Assembly: GCA_963840425.1 (NCBI GenBank)
Contig: CAWIYZ010000020.1
Location: 135,543-199,542 of the forward strand
DNA length: 64,000 nucleotides
From: CADEFX01 sp963840425
GTDB lineage: Bacteria > Pseudomonadota > Alphaproteobacteria > Rhizobiales > Hyphomicrobiaceae
Direction: 5' to 3'
Shown: one piece after another, positions 28,954 through 37,130 of the stretch
How positions within the stretch are numbered: the first letter of the stretch is position 1
Layout: every line of letters starts with the position of its first letter
Position numbers and translations under genes: made by a program
The notes under the pieces: model-generated
The model's input: only the letters and a program-made list of their open reading frames with translations
What the model was told of the DNA's origin: nothing
Database searches by the model: none

Positions 28954-30502
28954 TACGGTAGAGCTGGAACCGGCTGCCGTTCTGCACCAGCGTCAGGCGG
29001 TCAGGGTCCGGGTTCTCTGTAACATCGTCCGTGAACAGGATGTACAGGTAGTCGTAGCGGCCGGGCCATCCGTACCAGTAAGGCTCATCCTCGTCGGGGG
29101 GATCTTCCGCGGCCAGCAGGAGCTTGTCGATCGATGGCGGCGTGCCGTCCTCGGTGTCGACCAAGGCTCTGTATTCCGGCCGCACGTGTAGCACCTGCTT
29201 GCCCACCACCGTGAAGGCCGTGGTGACGAGAGCAGAGCGCTCGATGATGGCCAGGCAGGCCGCATGCACCAGCCCCAAGTCCGACACATCGTCGCCACCC
29301 GTCGCCGTGCCATAGGCGACGAGCACCTTCGAGCCTGGCTTGATGCGCTTGATGGAATTGCGGAACTCGCTGGTCGTGGTCGACAGGTTGGCCCACGACA
29401 CGTTCACCTCGATGACGCGCACGATCACCAGCGTCAGCAGCACGGCAATGAACGCGCGCCGCACCAGGCGATGCTGCAGGCTCACGTCCACGCAGGCGAT
29501 CAGCATCAATGCCAGTGCTATCGGCAGGCGCTGATCGGTCATGTAGGTGGCGAACATGATGCGGGGCAGCGCCAGGTAGACGGCGGTGCCGACCAGCAGC
29601 AGCACCCATGCCATCGGATGCACTCGCAGCAGGCCGCGACGTGCAGCCCAGGTCACCGCGCCCGCGATTGTCGCCGCTATGACGAAAGCGACGATGTCCG
29701 AATAGAGCTCGATGACGTACATCAGCCCGTCGATCTTGCCGCGCGGCTCCCACGACACGTCGCTGACGAGGTGCATGGTCGGACTGGCCCACAGCAGCGG
29801 CAGCACCGGCAGGAAGGGAAGCCCACCCGAGACGAACACGGCGAGGCGCCGGCCGATCGGCCTGTCGGAGCTCTGGTACAGGCGCCACAGCTCATGCGCG
29901 AGCAGTCCGATGCCGAATAGCCCGACAGCAAACAGATGGCAGAAGAACAGGGCGATGACGAAGACCGTCGCCATCATGAGGCGCAATGGCCAGGCGCGCT
30001 CGCGCAACCAGATCCAGCAGGCCAGTGCCCACAGAGCGAGGCCGATGCCGAAGATGTAGTTCATGACGCCGACGAGAAACACATAATTGTAGAGCAGCGG
30101 CGTTGCCATCAGCGGCACGGCTGACCACCGGCCGAGCAAGCTGCGGCTCAGCGCCATGACGCCCGAGACGATCAGCACGAAGGTGAAGACGATGAAGAGC
30201 TGTCCGGCCAGATAGATGCGCATGAAGCGGCCGAGCAGCGGCACGATCAGGTCCATGGTCAGGTTGGGAATGATCTGCCAGTTGACCTGATAGTATTGGG
30301 CCAGCGTCGGGTCGGTGCTGAGCTTGGCGATAGCGTGCATGCGCGCCAGGTGATTGGCGTAGTCGGAGAGCGGCGGCACCTGGTGCGTCCAGATCGGCAC
30401 CGAGATCAGCAGCATCAGCAGGCAGAACAGCACGGCAAGCTGATCGCCGGGAAAACCCGAAACGCGGCGATGGCGTGCGCGTGCTGCCACAGTGGATTGC
30501 AT
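28916..30502 (-). CDS. Polytopic membrane protein of unknown function
   Basis: This 528-residue protein has about eleven membrane segments in the first 370 residues and a hydrophilic C-terminal domain. An extracytoplasmic motif, PPLSDYANHLARMHAI, follows the first segment. An acidic residue placed there is typical of GT-C-fold glycosyltransferases, which use lipid-linked donors. The C-terminal part contains GSKVLVAYGTATGGDD and a proline-rich tail. I do not recognise a named family; a GT-C-like role is only a suggestion from topology. Confidence 0.6.
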   Translation of the reverse strand: MQSTVAARARHRRVSGFPGDQLAVLFCLLMLLISVPIWTHQVPPLSDYANHLARMHAIAKLSTDPTLAQYYQVNWQIIPNLTMDLIVPLLGRFMRIYLAGQLFIVFTFVLIVSGVMALSRSLLGRWSAVPLMATPLLYNYVFLVGVMNYIFGIGLALWALACWIWLRERAWPLRLMMATVFVIALFFCHLFAVGLFGIGLLAHELWRLYQSSDRPIGRRLAVFVSGGLPFLPVLPLLWASPTMHLVSDVSWEPRGKIDGLMYVIELYSDIVAFVIAATIAGAVTWAARRGLLRVHPMAWVLLLVGTAVYLALPRIMFATYMTDQRLPIALALMLIACVDVSLQHRLVRRAFIAVLLTLVIVRVIEVNVSWANLSTTTSEFRNSIKRIKPGSKVLVAYGTATGGDDVSDLGLVHAACLAIIERSALVTTAFTVVGKQVLHVRPEYRALVDTEDGTPPSIDKLLLAAEDPPDEDEPYWYGWPGRYDYLYILFTDDVTENPDPDRLTLVQNGSRFQLYRIKAPPPPMAQQQ

Positions 30503-30841
30503 CGATCCCTATCTCCTACGCCAGCGTCTCGCCCTTGGCACTCGAGGGCAAGTCCACTGCGAGGGGCCGGCGAGTGGCACACGCTAAGGCATGACCAGCC
30601 TGCAACACTGCGCAAGTAGCTGATGAATATGGGATGAATACGACGCGCGCCGGTCAGTGGAGCGTAAATCGCGCAACCCTGATGAGCTTGAGCCACACCC
30701 ATCAGCTTGCCACGGGCGTTATCCGCGCCCGTAGTGGAGCGCCACGAGTAAGGTTGTCGGCGGCGCGGTGGGGAGCAGGCCGTTGTGTCCGGCGAGCAAT
30801 ACCCCGTCACGATGCGGGACGCTTGCGCCTTGCGCAACCCG
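30503..30841. other. Intergenic region with one stable hairpin
   Basis: These 339 bases lie between the membrane-protein gene start and the rplQ stop, both on the minus strand. No convincing gene is present. A seven-base hairpin, ACGGGCG with CGCCCGT at 30712-30732 (loop TTATCCG), lies about 110 bases past rplQ. A TTGCGC/GCGCAA hairpin lies immediately past rplQ at about 30827-30838. Neither is followed by a T-tract. Confidence 0.5.
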
Positions 30842-31273
30842 TCAGGCGGCCGTGGCGTCCTGGGCGTCCTTCATGGCCTCGTGCCGCGCCTTGTCGTCCT
30901 TGCCCTTCACGGAAGGGTCGCGATCGACGAGCTCGATCACGGCGCGCGGTGCGGAATTGCCATAGCGGAAGCCGGCCTTCAGCACACGCGTATAGCCGCC
31001 GTTGCGGGTCTTGTAGCGGGTCGCCAGCGTGTCGAACAGCTTCTTGACCATGTCCTCGTCGCGCAGACGCGAGGCCGCCAGCCGGCGCGAATTGAGATCG
31101 CCGCGCTTGGCGAGCGTGATGTACTTGTCCATCACGCGCCTGAGGTCCTTCGCCTTCGCCAGCGTCGTGACGATCTGCTCATGCTTGATGAGTGCGGCAG
31201 CCATGTTTGAGAACATGGCCTGGCGGTGTCCGCTATCGCGGGAAAAGCGGCGTCCCAGCTTGCCGTGTCGCAT
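30842..31273 (-). CDS. rplQ: 50S ribosomal protein L17
   Basis: This is a 143-residue ribosomal protein. The N-terminal signature MRHGKLGRRFSRDSGHRQAM is diagnostic for L17, as is the KAKDLRRVMDKYITLAKRG segment. The C-terminal extension rich in Asp, Lys and Ala is usual in alphaproteobacteria. It is the last gene of the rpsM-rpsK-rpoA-rplQ group on the minus strand. A 121-base gap with a hairpin repeat separates it from rpoA. Confidence 0.98.
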   Translation of the reverse strand: MRHGKLGRRFSRDSGHRQAMFSNMAAALIKHEQIVTTLAKAKDLRRVMDKYITLAKRGDLNSRRLAASRLRDEDMVKKLFDTLATRYKTRNGGYTRVLKAGFRYGNSAPRAVIELVDRDPSVKGKDDKARHEAMKDAQDATAA

Positions 31274-31330
31274 ATCACAAAACCCTTTCGTTGTTCGTGG
31301 GGAGGTTCTGCGGCCTCACCTCAGTCGATG

Positions 31331-31382
31331 AGCGAATGGCGAATAGAAATCAGCTAATCTATTCGCCACTTGCTATTTCGCT
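31331..31382. repeat. Compound hairpin repeat between rpoA and rplQ
   Basis: TGGCGAATAG at 31337-31346 and CTATTCGCCA at 31359-31368 form a perfect ten-base stem. An outer pair, AGCGAA at 31331-31336 with TTCGCT at 31377-31382, extends it. The unit is made of repeated GCGAATAG-like words and is much more AT-rich than its surroundings. Similar ATTCGCTATTCGCCA words are familiar as intergenic repeats in Rhizobiales. It may act as an mRNA processing or stability element inside the operon. Confidence 0.6.
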
Positions 31383-31394
31383 ATTGCCACCACC

Positions 31395-32411
31395 TCAGTA
31401 CTGGTCCTCGTACCGCTTGGCCAGGTCCTCGATGTTGTCGGGCGGCCAGTTTGGCACTTCCATGCCGAGATGCAGGCCCATGGAGGCCAGCACCTCCTTG
31501 ATCTCGTTCAGCGACTTCCTGCCGAAGTTGGGCGTGCGCAACATCTCCGCCTCGGTCTTCTGGATCAGGTCGCCGATGTAGACGATGTTGTCGTTCTTGA
31601 GACAGTTGGCCGAACGCACGGAGAGCTCCAGCTCGTCCACCTTCTTGAGCAGCGCGGCATTGAAGGCGAGCTCGGGGTGGGCGCGCTCCTCGACGGCCTT
31701 CTTGGGCTCCTCGAAATTGATGAACACGGCGAGCTGATCCTGCAGGATGCGTGCGGCGAGCGCCACGGCATCCTCGGCCTTGATCGAGCCGTCGGTCTCG
31801 ATCGTCATGGTCAGCTTGTCGTAGTCCAGGATCTGGCCCTCGCGAGTGTTTTCGACGCGATAGGAGACCTTCTTGACCGGGCTGTAGAGGCTGTCGACCG
31901 GAATGAGACCAATGGGGGCGTCGTCGGGCCGGTTACGCTCGGCTGGCGCGTAGCCCTTGCCGGTGGACGCGGTGAACTCCATGCGGATCGAGGCGCCCTG
32001 GTCCAGATTGCAGATCACATGCTCGGGATTGAGGATCTCCACGTCGGAGCTGGTCTCGATGTCGCCGGCCTTGGCGGGCCCACGGCCTTCCTTCTTCAAC
32101 ACCATGCGCTTGACGCCGTCGGAATGGATGCGCAGCGCAATGTCCTTGATGTTGAGGATGATGTTGGTCACGTCCTCGCGCACGCCGGGGATCGAGGAGA
32201 ACTCGTGCAGCACGCCGTCGATATGCACGGTAGTGATGGCCGCGCCCTGCAGCGACGACAACAGCACGCGGCGCAGCGCGTTGCCGAGCGTCATACCGAA
32301 GCCGCGCTCCAGCGGCTCGGCCACGATGGTGGCAACCTTGCCACGCTCGCGGCCGCTCGCGATGTCGAGCTTGTTCGGCTTGATCAGATCCTGCCAATTT
32401 TTTTGCAACAC
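31395..32411 (-). CDS. rpoA: DNA-directed RNA polymerase subunit alpha
   Basis: This 338-residue subunit nucleates RNA polymerase assembly. The N-terminal domain shows EPLERGFGMTLGNALRRVLLSS and AAITTVHIDGVLHEF. The C-terminal domain binds UP elements and activators and shows LELSVRSANCLKNDNI and GRKSLNEIKEVLA. The GTG at 32411, giving the expected LQKNWQDLIKPNK start, is preferred to an upstream ATG. GAGG lies about ten bases before it. It is co-transcribed with rpsK and rpsM. Confidence 0.98.
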   Translation of the reverse strand: MLQKNWQDLIKPNKLDIASGRERGKVATIVAEPLERGFGMTLGNALRRVLLSSLQGAAITTVHIDGVLHEFSSIPGVREDVTNIILNIKDIALRIHSDGVKRMVLKKEGRGPAKAGDIETSSDVEILNPEHVICNLDQGASIRMEFTASTGKGYAPAERNRPDDAPIGLIPVDSLYSPVKKVSYRVENTREGQILDYDKLTMTIETDGSIKAEDAVALAARILQDQLAVFINFEEPKKAVEERAHPELAFNAALLKKVDELELSVRSANCLKNDNIVYIGDLIQKTEAEMLRTPNFGRKSLNEIKEVLASMGLHLGMEVPNWPPDNIEDLAKRYEDQY

Positions 32412-32510
32412 GGGGGGATACCTCTCGACTTCGGTCTGCCCGCGCTCTGGTGGCGGGCTCACGCTGAAAACGCCCGGCCGCGCTTGCTAAAGCTGCGGCC
32501 GGAGAAAAGG

Positions 32511-32915
32511 CTAAACGCGGCGACGCTTGCGCGGCCGGCAGCCGTTATGCGGGATCGGGGTCACGTCGCGGATCGAGGTGATCTGGAAACCGGCCGCCTG
32601 CAGCGCTCTGAGCGCCGACTCTCGGCCGGATCCCGGTCCGCTGACCTCGACCTCGAGAATCTTCATGCCGTGCTCGGCCGCCTTCTTGCCGGCGTCCTCG
32701 GCGGCCATCTGTGCGGCGTACGGGGTCGATTTGCGCGAGCCCTTGAAACCCATCGTGCCGGACGACGACCAGGCGATGGTGTTGCCCTGCGCATCGGTAA
32801 TCGTGATCATGGTGTTGTTGAACGAGGCATTCACATGCGCGACGCCCGAGGAGATGTTCTTCTTCTCTCGGCGACGGACCTTGCCGCGCTGGACCTGCTG
32901 CTGTTCTTTAGCCAT
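32511..32915 (-). CDS. rpsK: 30S ribosomal protein S11
   Basis: This 134-residue ribosomal protein has the S11 core segments GVAHVNASFNNTMITITD, GFKGSRKSTPYAAQMAAED and ISGPGSGRESALRAL-like sequence, and it ends in CRPRKRRRV. It helps form the platform of the small subunit. It lies between rpsM and rpoA on the minus strand, in the standard alpha-operon order. Confidence 0.98.
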   Translation of the reverse strand: MAKEQQQVQRGKVRRREKKNISSGVAHVNASFNNTMITITDAQGNTIAWSSSGTMGFKGSRKSTPYAAQMAAEDAGKKAAEHGMKILEVEVSGPGSGRESALRALQAAGFQITSIRDVTPIPHNGCRPRKRRRV

Positions 32916-32997
32916 GTCTCGGAGTGCTCCCGCAAACTCGTAGGTTCAGGACTGGGCGCTGGCCAGACCTGCCGTGCGCTGCCTCGCGCCCTATCGT

Positions 32998-33375
32998 CTA
33001 TTTCGTTGCCTGCTTCTTGCCGGCGATCGGCTTGGCCGGCCCCTTGCGGGTGCGCGCATTGGTGTGCGTGCGCTGGCCGCGCACCGGCAGCCCGCGGCGA
33101 TGCCGCAGGCCGCGATAGCAGCCAAGATCCATGAGACGCTTGATGTTCATGGCGACCTCGCGGCGCAGATCGCCCTCGACCACGAAGTCCCGGTCGATCG
33201 CCTCGCGGATCTGCAGGACTTCCGCGTCAGTCAGCTGGTTGACACGCCGTTCGGCCGGGATGCCGACCTTGCTGCATATACTGCCGGCAAGTTTCGGCCC
33301 AATGCCGTGAATGTACTGCAGCGCGATTACGACGCGTTTCTGCGTCGGAATGTTCACACCTGCGATACGAGCCAC
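32998..33375 (-). CDS. rpsM: 30S ribosomal protein S13
   Basis: This 125-residue ribosomal protein has the S13 signatures ARIAGVNIPTQKRVVIALQY, IHGIGPKLA and LRHRRGLPVRGQRTHTNART. The GTG at 33375 is chosen because a strong AAGGAGAG lies just upstream and the family starts with ARIAGV. An ATG 18 codons further up is not credible. It is the first gene of the group here; secY and adk, which normally precede it, are absent and a divergent gene follows instead. Confidence 0.97.
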   Translation of the reverse strand: MARIAGVNIPTQKRVVIALQYIHGIGPKLAGSICSKVGIPAERRVNQLTDAEVLQIREAIDRDFVVEGDLRREVAMNIKRLMDLGCYRGLRHRRGLPVRGQRTHTNARTRKGPAKPIAGKKQATK

Positions 33376-33750
33376 AAATCTCTCCTTGAACGTCTCGGTG
33401 CACCACCGAAAGACTTGACGCCGCCCCAAGCCAGCCTGCCACTATTTGCGCAGCACAACCCTTAGTCCGACCGGCGGCGGGGCGGTCGGCAAGGCTCCCT
33501 CTTGAGCTTCAAACGCCCATGGGCCGGCATCCCAGCTTGGCGGCCGGCGCCGACGCGGCGTTAATCAGTTCCGAAAGTTGCGCCCTTGTAGCCGAGGGGC
33601 AACTATTCGTCAACTCTGTCAAGCCCGTTGCTTCAGCGCCACGTCGGTCGCTCTGGGCCACAGCGAACTCCTTCGAATGGGATGGCGAATATTTTGCAAA
33701 TGCCCTGGGTAGCGCCCGGTTGGCGGGCGTCCTAACCCCCCGGGGAGCCT
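33376..33750. promoter_or_regulatory. Divergent intergenic region upstream of rpsM
   Basis: These 375 bases separate rpsM (minus) from a secreted-protein gene (plus). A seven-base hairpin, CCGACCG with CGGTCGG at 33467-33489, lies about 90 bases before rpsM and would sit in its leader. It could be a terminator or a site for ribosomal-protein feedback. No coding frame is convincing. The promoters must lie here, but I could not fix a clear -35/-10 pair. Confidence 0.5.
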
Positions 33751-35574
33751 ATGAAGTCTGCCCTCCGTGCCCTTGTGCTGGCTGGTTGTCTTGCCGCCGA
33801 TCCGGCCGTGGCGAGCGACGATCGAGTGCCGGAAGCTGTCTTTGACACCCCGGTTCGTGCCGGTCGCGGACAACCGTATCAGAGTGAGACGGCCTGGTCG
33901 GCGGAGGCAGCGATGCCGCTGCCGGTGCGCCCGGCCGTTCGGGGCTCTGAAACTGCCGCTCTCGGCGTGGTGACGGACGCCGGCCCCGCCGTAGCCACGG
34001 CGTCGCGTTCCATCGAAACCTGGCAGTGGCGCGTCGTGAAGACTGAATGGACCGATGCCGACGAAAAGGGCTTCGAGGTCTTTGTCCACCGCATCGGCGA
34101 GAGCGAATGCGGCTCCATGCACGAGTGCCTGACGAGCCCTCAATCCAATCCGGCGTTCCATGCCACCAACCCGCCGGGCATGCACTTCTTCGCCGACTGC
34201 GCCGATCTGCCCTACATGCTGCGCACCTACTACGCGTGGAAAAACGGCCTGCCCTTCTCTTATGCCCGCAGCATGCACTCGCTCGGCTCGCCCGGCGACC
34301 TGCGCTACAACACCGGCGGCAACAAAGTCGGCGCGCGCTCCGATCTCGTCTCCGCGCCCATCGATGCGCGGCGCGTCATTCCAGACGTGACAGCGCTCGT
34401 CACCACCGCGCATTTCCGCACGGCGCCCGATTACAGCTCCCCGCTGCTGCCCGATCACTATCCGGTTGCCGTCACGCGCAACAGTATCAAGCCCGGCACG
34501 GTCATTTACGATGCCTACGGCCACATCGCTGTCGTGTACGACGTCACGCCAGAGGGTCGAGTGCTCTACATCGACTCCCATCCCGACAACTCGCTGACGC
34601 GGGACTTCTACGGCAGTGCTTTCCATCGCCAGCCGCCTGCGGTCGGCGGCGGCTTCAAGCGCTGGCGCCCGTTGCAGCTGGTCGGCGCCACACGCCAGGC
34701 GGATGGCGGCTTTGTCGGTGGGCGCATTCAGCTCGTGCCTGACCGCGAGCTCGCCGATTGGTCCGACGAGCAGTACTACGGCACCGAGGAACCGCGTCCG
34801 AAGGACTGGCGCCAGGCCCGTTTCGCCATCAACGGCGGCGAGCGTAGCTACTATCACTTCGTGCGCCTTCGGCTCGCCCGCCCCGGCTTTCGCTATGATC
34901 CGATCGCGGAGACGCGCACCATGCTGCGTAATCTGTGCCGCGACATCGGCTACCGACGCGAGGCAGTCGATCTCGCCATCAAGGCCGGCATGCATCGCCG
35001 TTCTCCGCCCGCGCGCCTGCCCTACAACATCTACGGTACCGATGGTCCGTGGGAGATCTACTCCACGCCGTCGCGCGATGCGCGCCTGCGGACCAACTTC
35101 AAGGAGCTGCGCGACGAGATTGCCCGCTTCCTCGATCTGTCCGCGCAAGACAGCGACGAGGTCAGCTATACGGGCACCGATCTGCGCCGCGAGCTGCGTG
35201 AGGTCTACCGGAGCGAGACCGAGCACTGCACCGTCACGTACAAGGCAAGCAAGGGCGCCCAAACCACGTTGACGTTTCGCGATGTGGTCGAGCGCCTGTT
35301 CGACCTGTCGTTCGATCCCTACCAGTGCCCCGAGCGGCGCTGGGGTGCCACCTCGGCCCGGGAGCTTTCGAGTTGCCCCGACGGGGCCGTGAAGCGGGAC
35401 TGGTATGGCGCACAGCGGCGTCTGCGCAACCAGATCGATCGTGTCTACGATGCGCGCATGGACTTCACGCTGGCGCAGCTCAAGCGCAATCCGCCCGGCA
35501 GCGGCGTCGACACGCCCCCGGACATCGACGTGCATGCGTTGATCGGCGGCGATGCCCAGATCGCGCGGGACTGA
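33751..35574 (+). CDS. Large secreted protein with possible Cys-His-Asp catalytic site
   Basis: This 607-residue protein has a signal peptide (about residues 1-22) and an intact frame. In the first half, FFADCADLPYMLRTYYAWK resembles the nucleophile helix of NlpC/P60 or transglutaminase-like enzymes. GTVIYDAYGHIAVVYDV could supply the His and LYIDSHPDNSLTRDF the third residue, in the order Cys-His-Asp/Asn. The C-terminal half is charged and helical with several Cys. I do not recognise a named family. A periplasmic peptidase or amidase acting on the cell wall is a reasoned guess. Confidence 0.6.
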   Translation: MKSALRALVLAGCLAADPAVASDDRVPEAVFDTPVRAGRGQPYQSETAWSAEAAMPLPVRPAVRGSETAALGVVTDAGPAVATASRSIETWQWRVVKTEWTDADEKGFEVFVHRIGESECGSMHECLTSPQSNPAFHATNPPGMHFFADCADLPYMLRTYYAWKNGLPFSYARSMHSLGSPGDLRYNTGGNKVGARSDLVSAPIDARRVIPDVTALVTTAHFRTAPDYSSPLLPDHYPVAVTRNSIKPGTVIYDAYGHIAVVYDVTPEGRVLYIDSHPDNSLTRDFYGSAFHRQPPAVGGGFKRWRPLQLVGATRQADGGFVGGRIQLVPDRELADWSDEQYYGTEEPRPKDWRQARFAINGGERSYYHFVRLRLARPGFRYDPIAETRTMLRNLCRDIGYRREAVDLAIKAGMHRRSPPARLPYNIYGTDGPWEIYSTPSRDARLRTNFKELRDEIARFLDLSAQDSDEVSYTGTDLRRELREVYRSETEHCTVTYKASKGAQTTLTFRDVVERLFDLSFDPYQCPERRWGATSARELSSCPDGAVKRDWYGAQRRLRNQIDRVYDARMDFTLAQLKRNPPGSGVDTPPDIDVHALIGGDAQIARD

Positions 35575-35696
35575 AGGCAATATGTGAATTCTTCGGCTAG
35601 TTGCTGCCGGTCACCGGATCGGTTCCGTTGCTGTCCTGGTGAGAAGGCTCCGGTTCACGATAACCGCGCCGTTCCTGTTGCGTCTGTATGGCGTGT

Positions 35697-35735
35697 TTGG
35701 AATGAAACACGCTCGTCGCCTATAAACAAGGCGAC
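35697..35735 (+). promoter_or_regulatory. sat promoter with inverted-repeat operator
   Basis: TTGGAA at 35697-35702 and TATAAA at 35721-35726 are spaced by 18 bases and read toward sat. The -10 box lies inside the loop of a perfect seven-base inverted repeat, GTCGCCT at 35715-35721 and AGGCGAC at 35729-35735. A protein bound there would block polymerase. Transcription should start near 35733, leaving a leader of about 27 bases. Confidence 0.55.
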
Positions 35736-35759
35736 CACCTGAGCCCTACGGAGCCGTTC

Positions 35760-36955
35760 GTGACGCCAGGCATGCCGTCGAAACTCGTCGCCCCGCATGG
35801 CAGCCCGGTGCTGAGGCCGCTGCTGGCTGCGGCTGACGAGCGTGCGGACATGCTGGCTCGTGCCCACGCGCTCAAGGTCATTCCCCTGACCTCGCGCGAG
35901 GTCTCCGACCTGTTCATGCTCGGCATGGGCGCCTATACGCCGCTCGACGGCTTCATGGGCCACGACGATTGGAAGGGTGCTCGCGCGCGACATGCGCCTC
36001 GCCCGCGGCACCTTCTGGCCGATCCCGATCACGCTCTCGCTAGGCGCGCGACATTGCTGGCAGCCTCACCGTCGGGGAAGAGATTGCGCTCGCCGACGGC
36101 GAGAGCGGTGAGATACTCGCCACGATGACGGTGCGCGAGAAGTACCGCGCCGACAAGACGCTCGAATGCGAGACCGTCTTTCGCACCGCCGATCCGAAGC
36201 ATCCCGGCGTCGCCAAGGTGCTGGGCGAGGGCGAGATCAACATCGCCGGGCCGGTGCGCGTGCTCTCCGAGGGCGAGTACCCCGCCAAGTATCCGAGCCT
36301 CTATCTGCGCCCCGAGCAAGTCGCGCGCCGAATTCGACACGCCGCGGCTGGCGGCGCGTCGCGGCTTTCCAGACGCGCAATCCCATGCACCGCTCGCACG
36401 AGCATCTGGCCAAGATCGCCGCCGAGGTGACGGACGGCGTCTTCATCCATCAGGTGCTGGGCCAGCTCAAGGCTGGCGACATTCCGGCCGAGGTGCGCAC
36501 GCGCGCTATCCAGACCATGATCGATGACTACTTCAAGCCAGACATCGCCATCCAGGCCGGCTACCCGATCGAGATGCGCTACGCCGGCCCGCGCGAGGCG
36601 CTGCTGCATGCCCTCATCCGGCAGAACTTCGGCTGCTCGCATCTCGTGGTCGGGCGCGATCACGCCGGCGTCGGCAGCTACTACGGCCCGCTCGATGCGC
36701 AGAAAATCTTCGACGAGATTCCCGAGGGCGCGCTGCTCTGCAAGCCCGCTCAAGATCGACGTGACGTTCTATTGCTACAAGTGCGCCGGCATGGCGACGG
36801 GCAAGACCTGCCCGCACGATTCAGCGCACCATTTGTCGGTGTCGGGAACCGAGCTGCGACGCCGGCTGGAGCAGGGTGAGGACATCCCGGCGGAGTTCTC
36901 GCGGCCCGAGGTGGTTGCGATCTTGCGGGAGTATTATCGGTCGTCGAAAATGTGA
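35760..36955 (+). CDS. sat: Sulfate adenylyltransferase (ATP sulfurylase), several frameshifts
   Basis: This is the homo-oligomeric ATP sulfurylase type of about 398 residues after bridging. It shows the PUA-like N-domain (SREVSDLFMLGMGAYTPLDG), the catalytic QTRNPMHRSHE, the GRDHAGVGSYYGP loop and a zinc-like cluster CYKCAGMATGKTCPHD, then SVSGTELRR. No APS kinase is fused. With AprBA it would turn APS plus pyrophosphate into ATP and sulfate. Frame changes lie near 35975, 36045, 36330-36355 and 36750. The GTG at 35760 has GGAG seven bases upstream. Confidence 0.93.
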
Positions 36956-37130
36956 CACGCCGCCAACGGAGCATGTGCGTCGTGCAGCAACATCAAACTT
37001 ACCGCTCCGAGTTCTGAAATAGCCCTTTACATGGGGACCCCTAGACCCTATCTCAACGCGCTATTCGTTCGGCGATCTCTGCTGGTTAGCAGCTCGCCCG
37101 GTCCCGATTGACTGGTGGAGGTCCCATGAG

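Noticed and set aside
31470..33134. 554-residue plus-strand open frame over rpoA, rpsK and rpsM
   Set aside because: It is antisense to three certain genes and has the composition of a GC-rich shadow frame.
33619..35580. 653-residue minus-strand open frame opposite the secreted protein
   Set aside because: No domain or signal is recognisable. The plus-strand frame has a signal peptide, conserved-looking motifs and better codon use.
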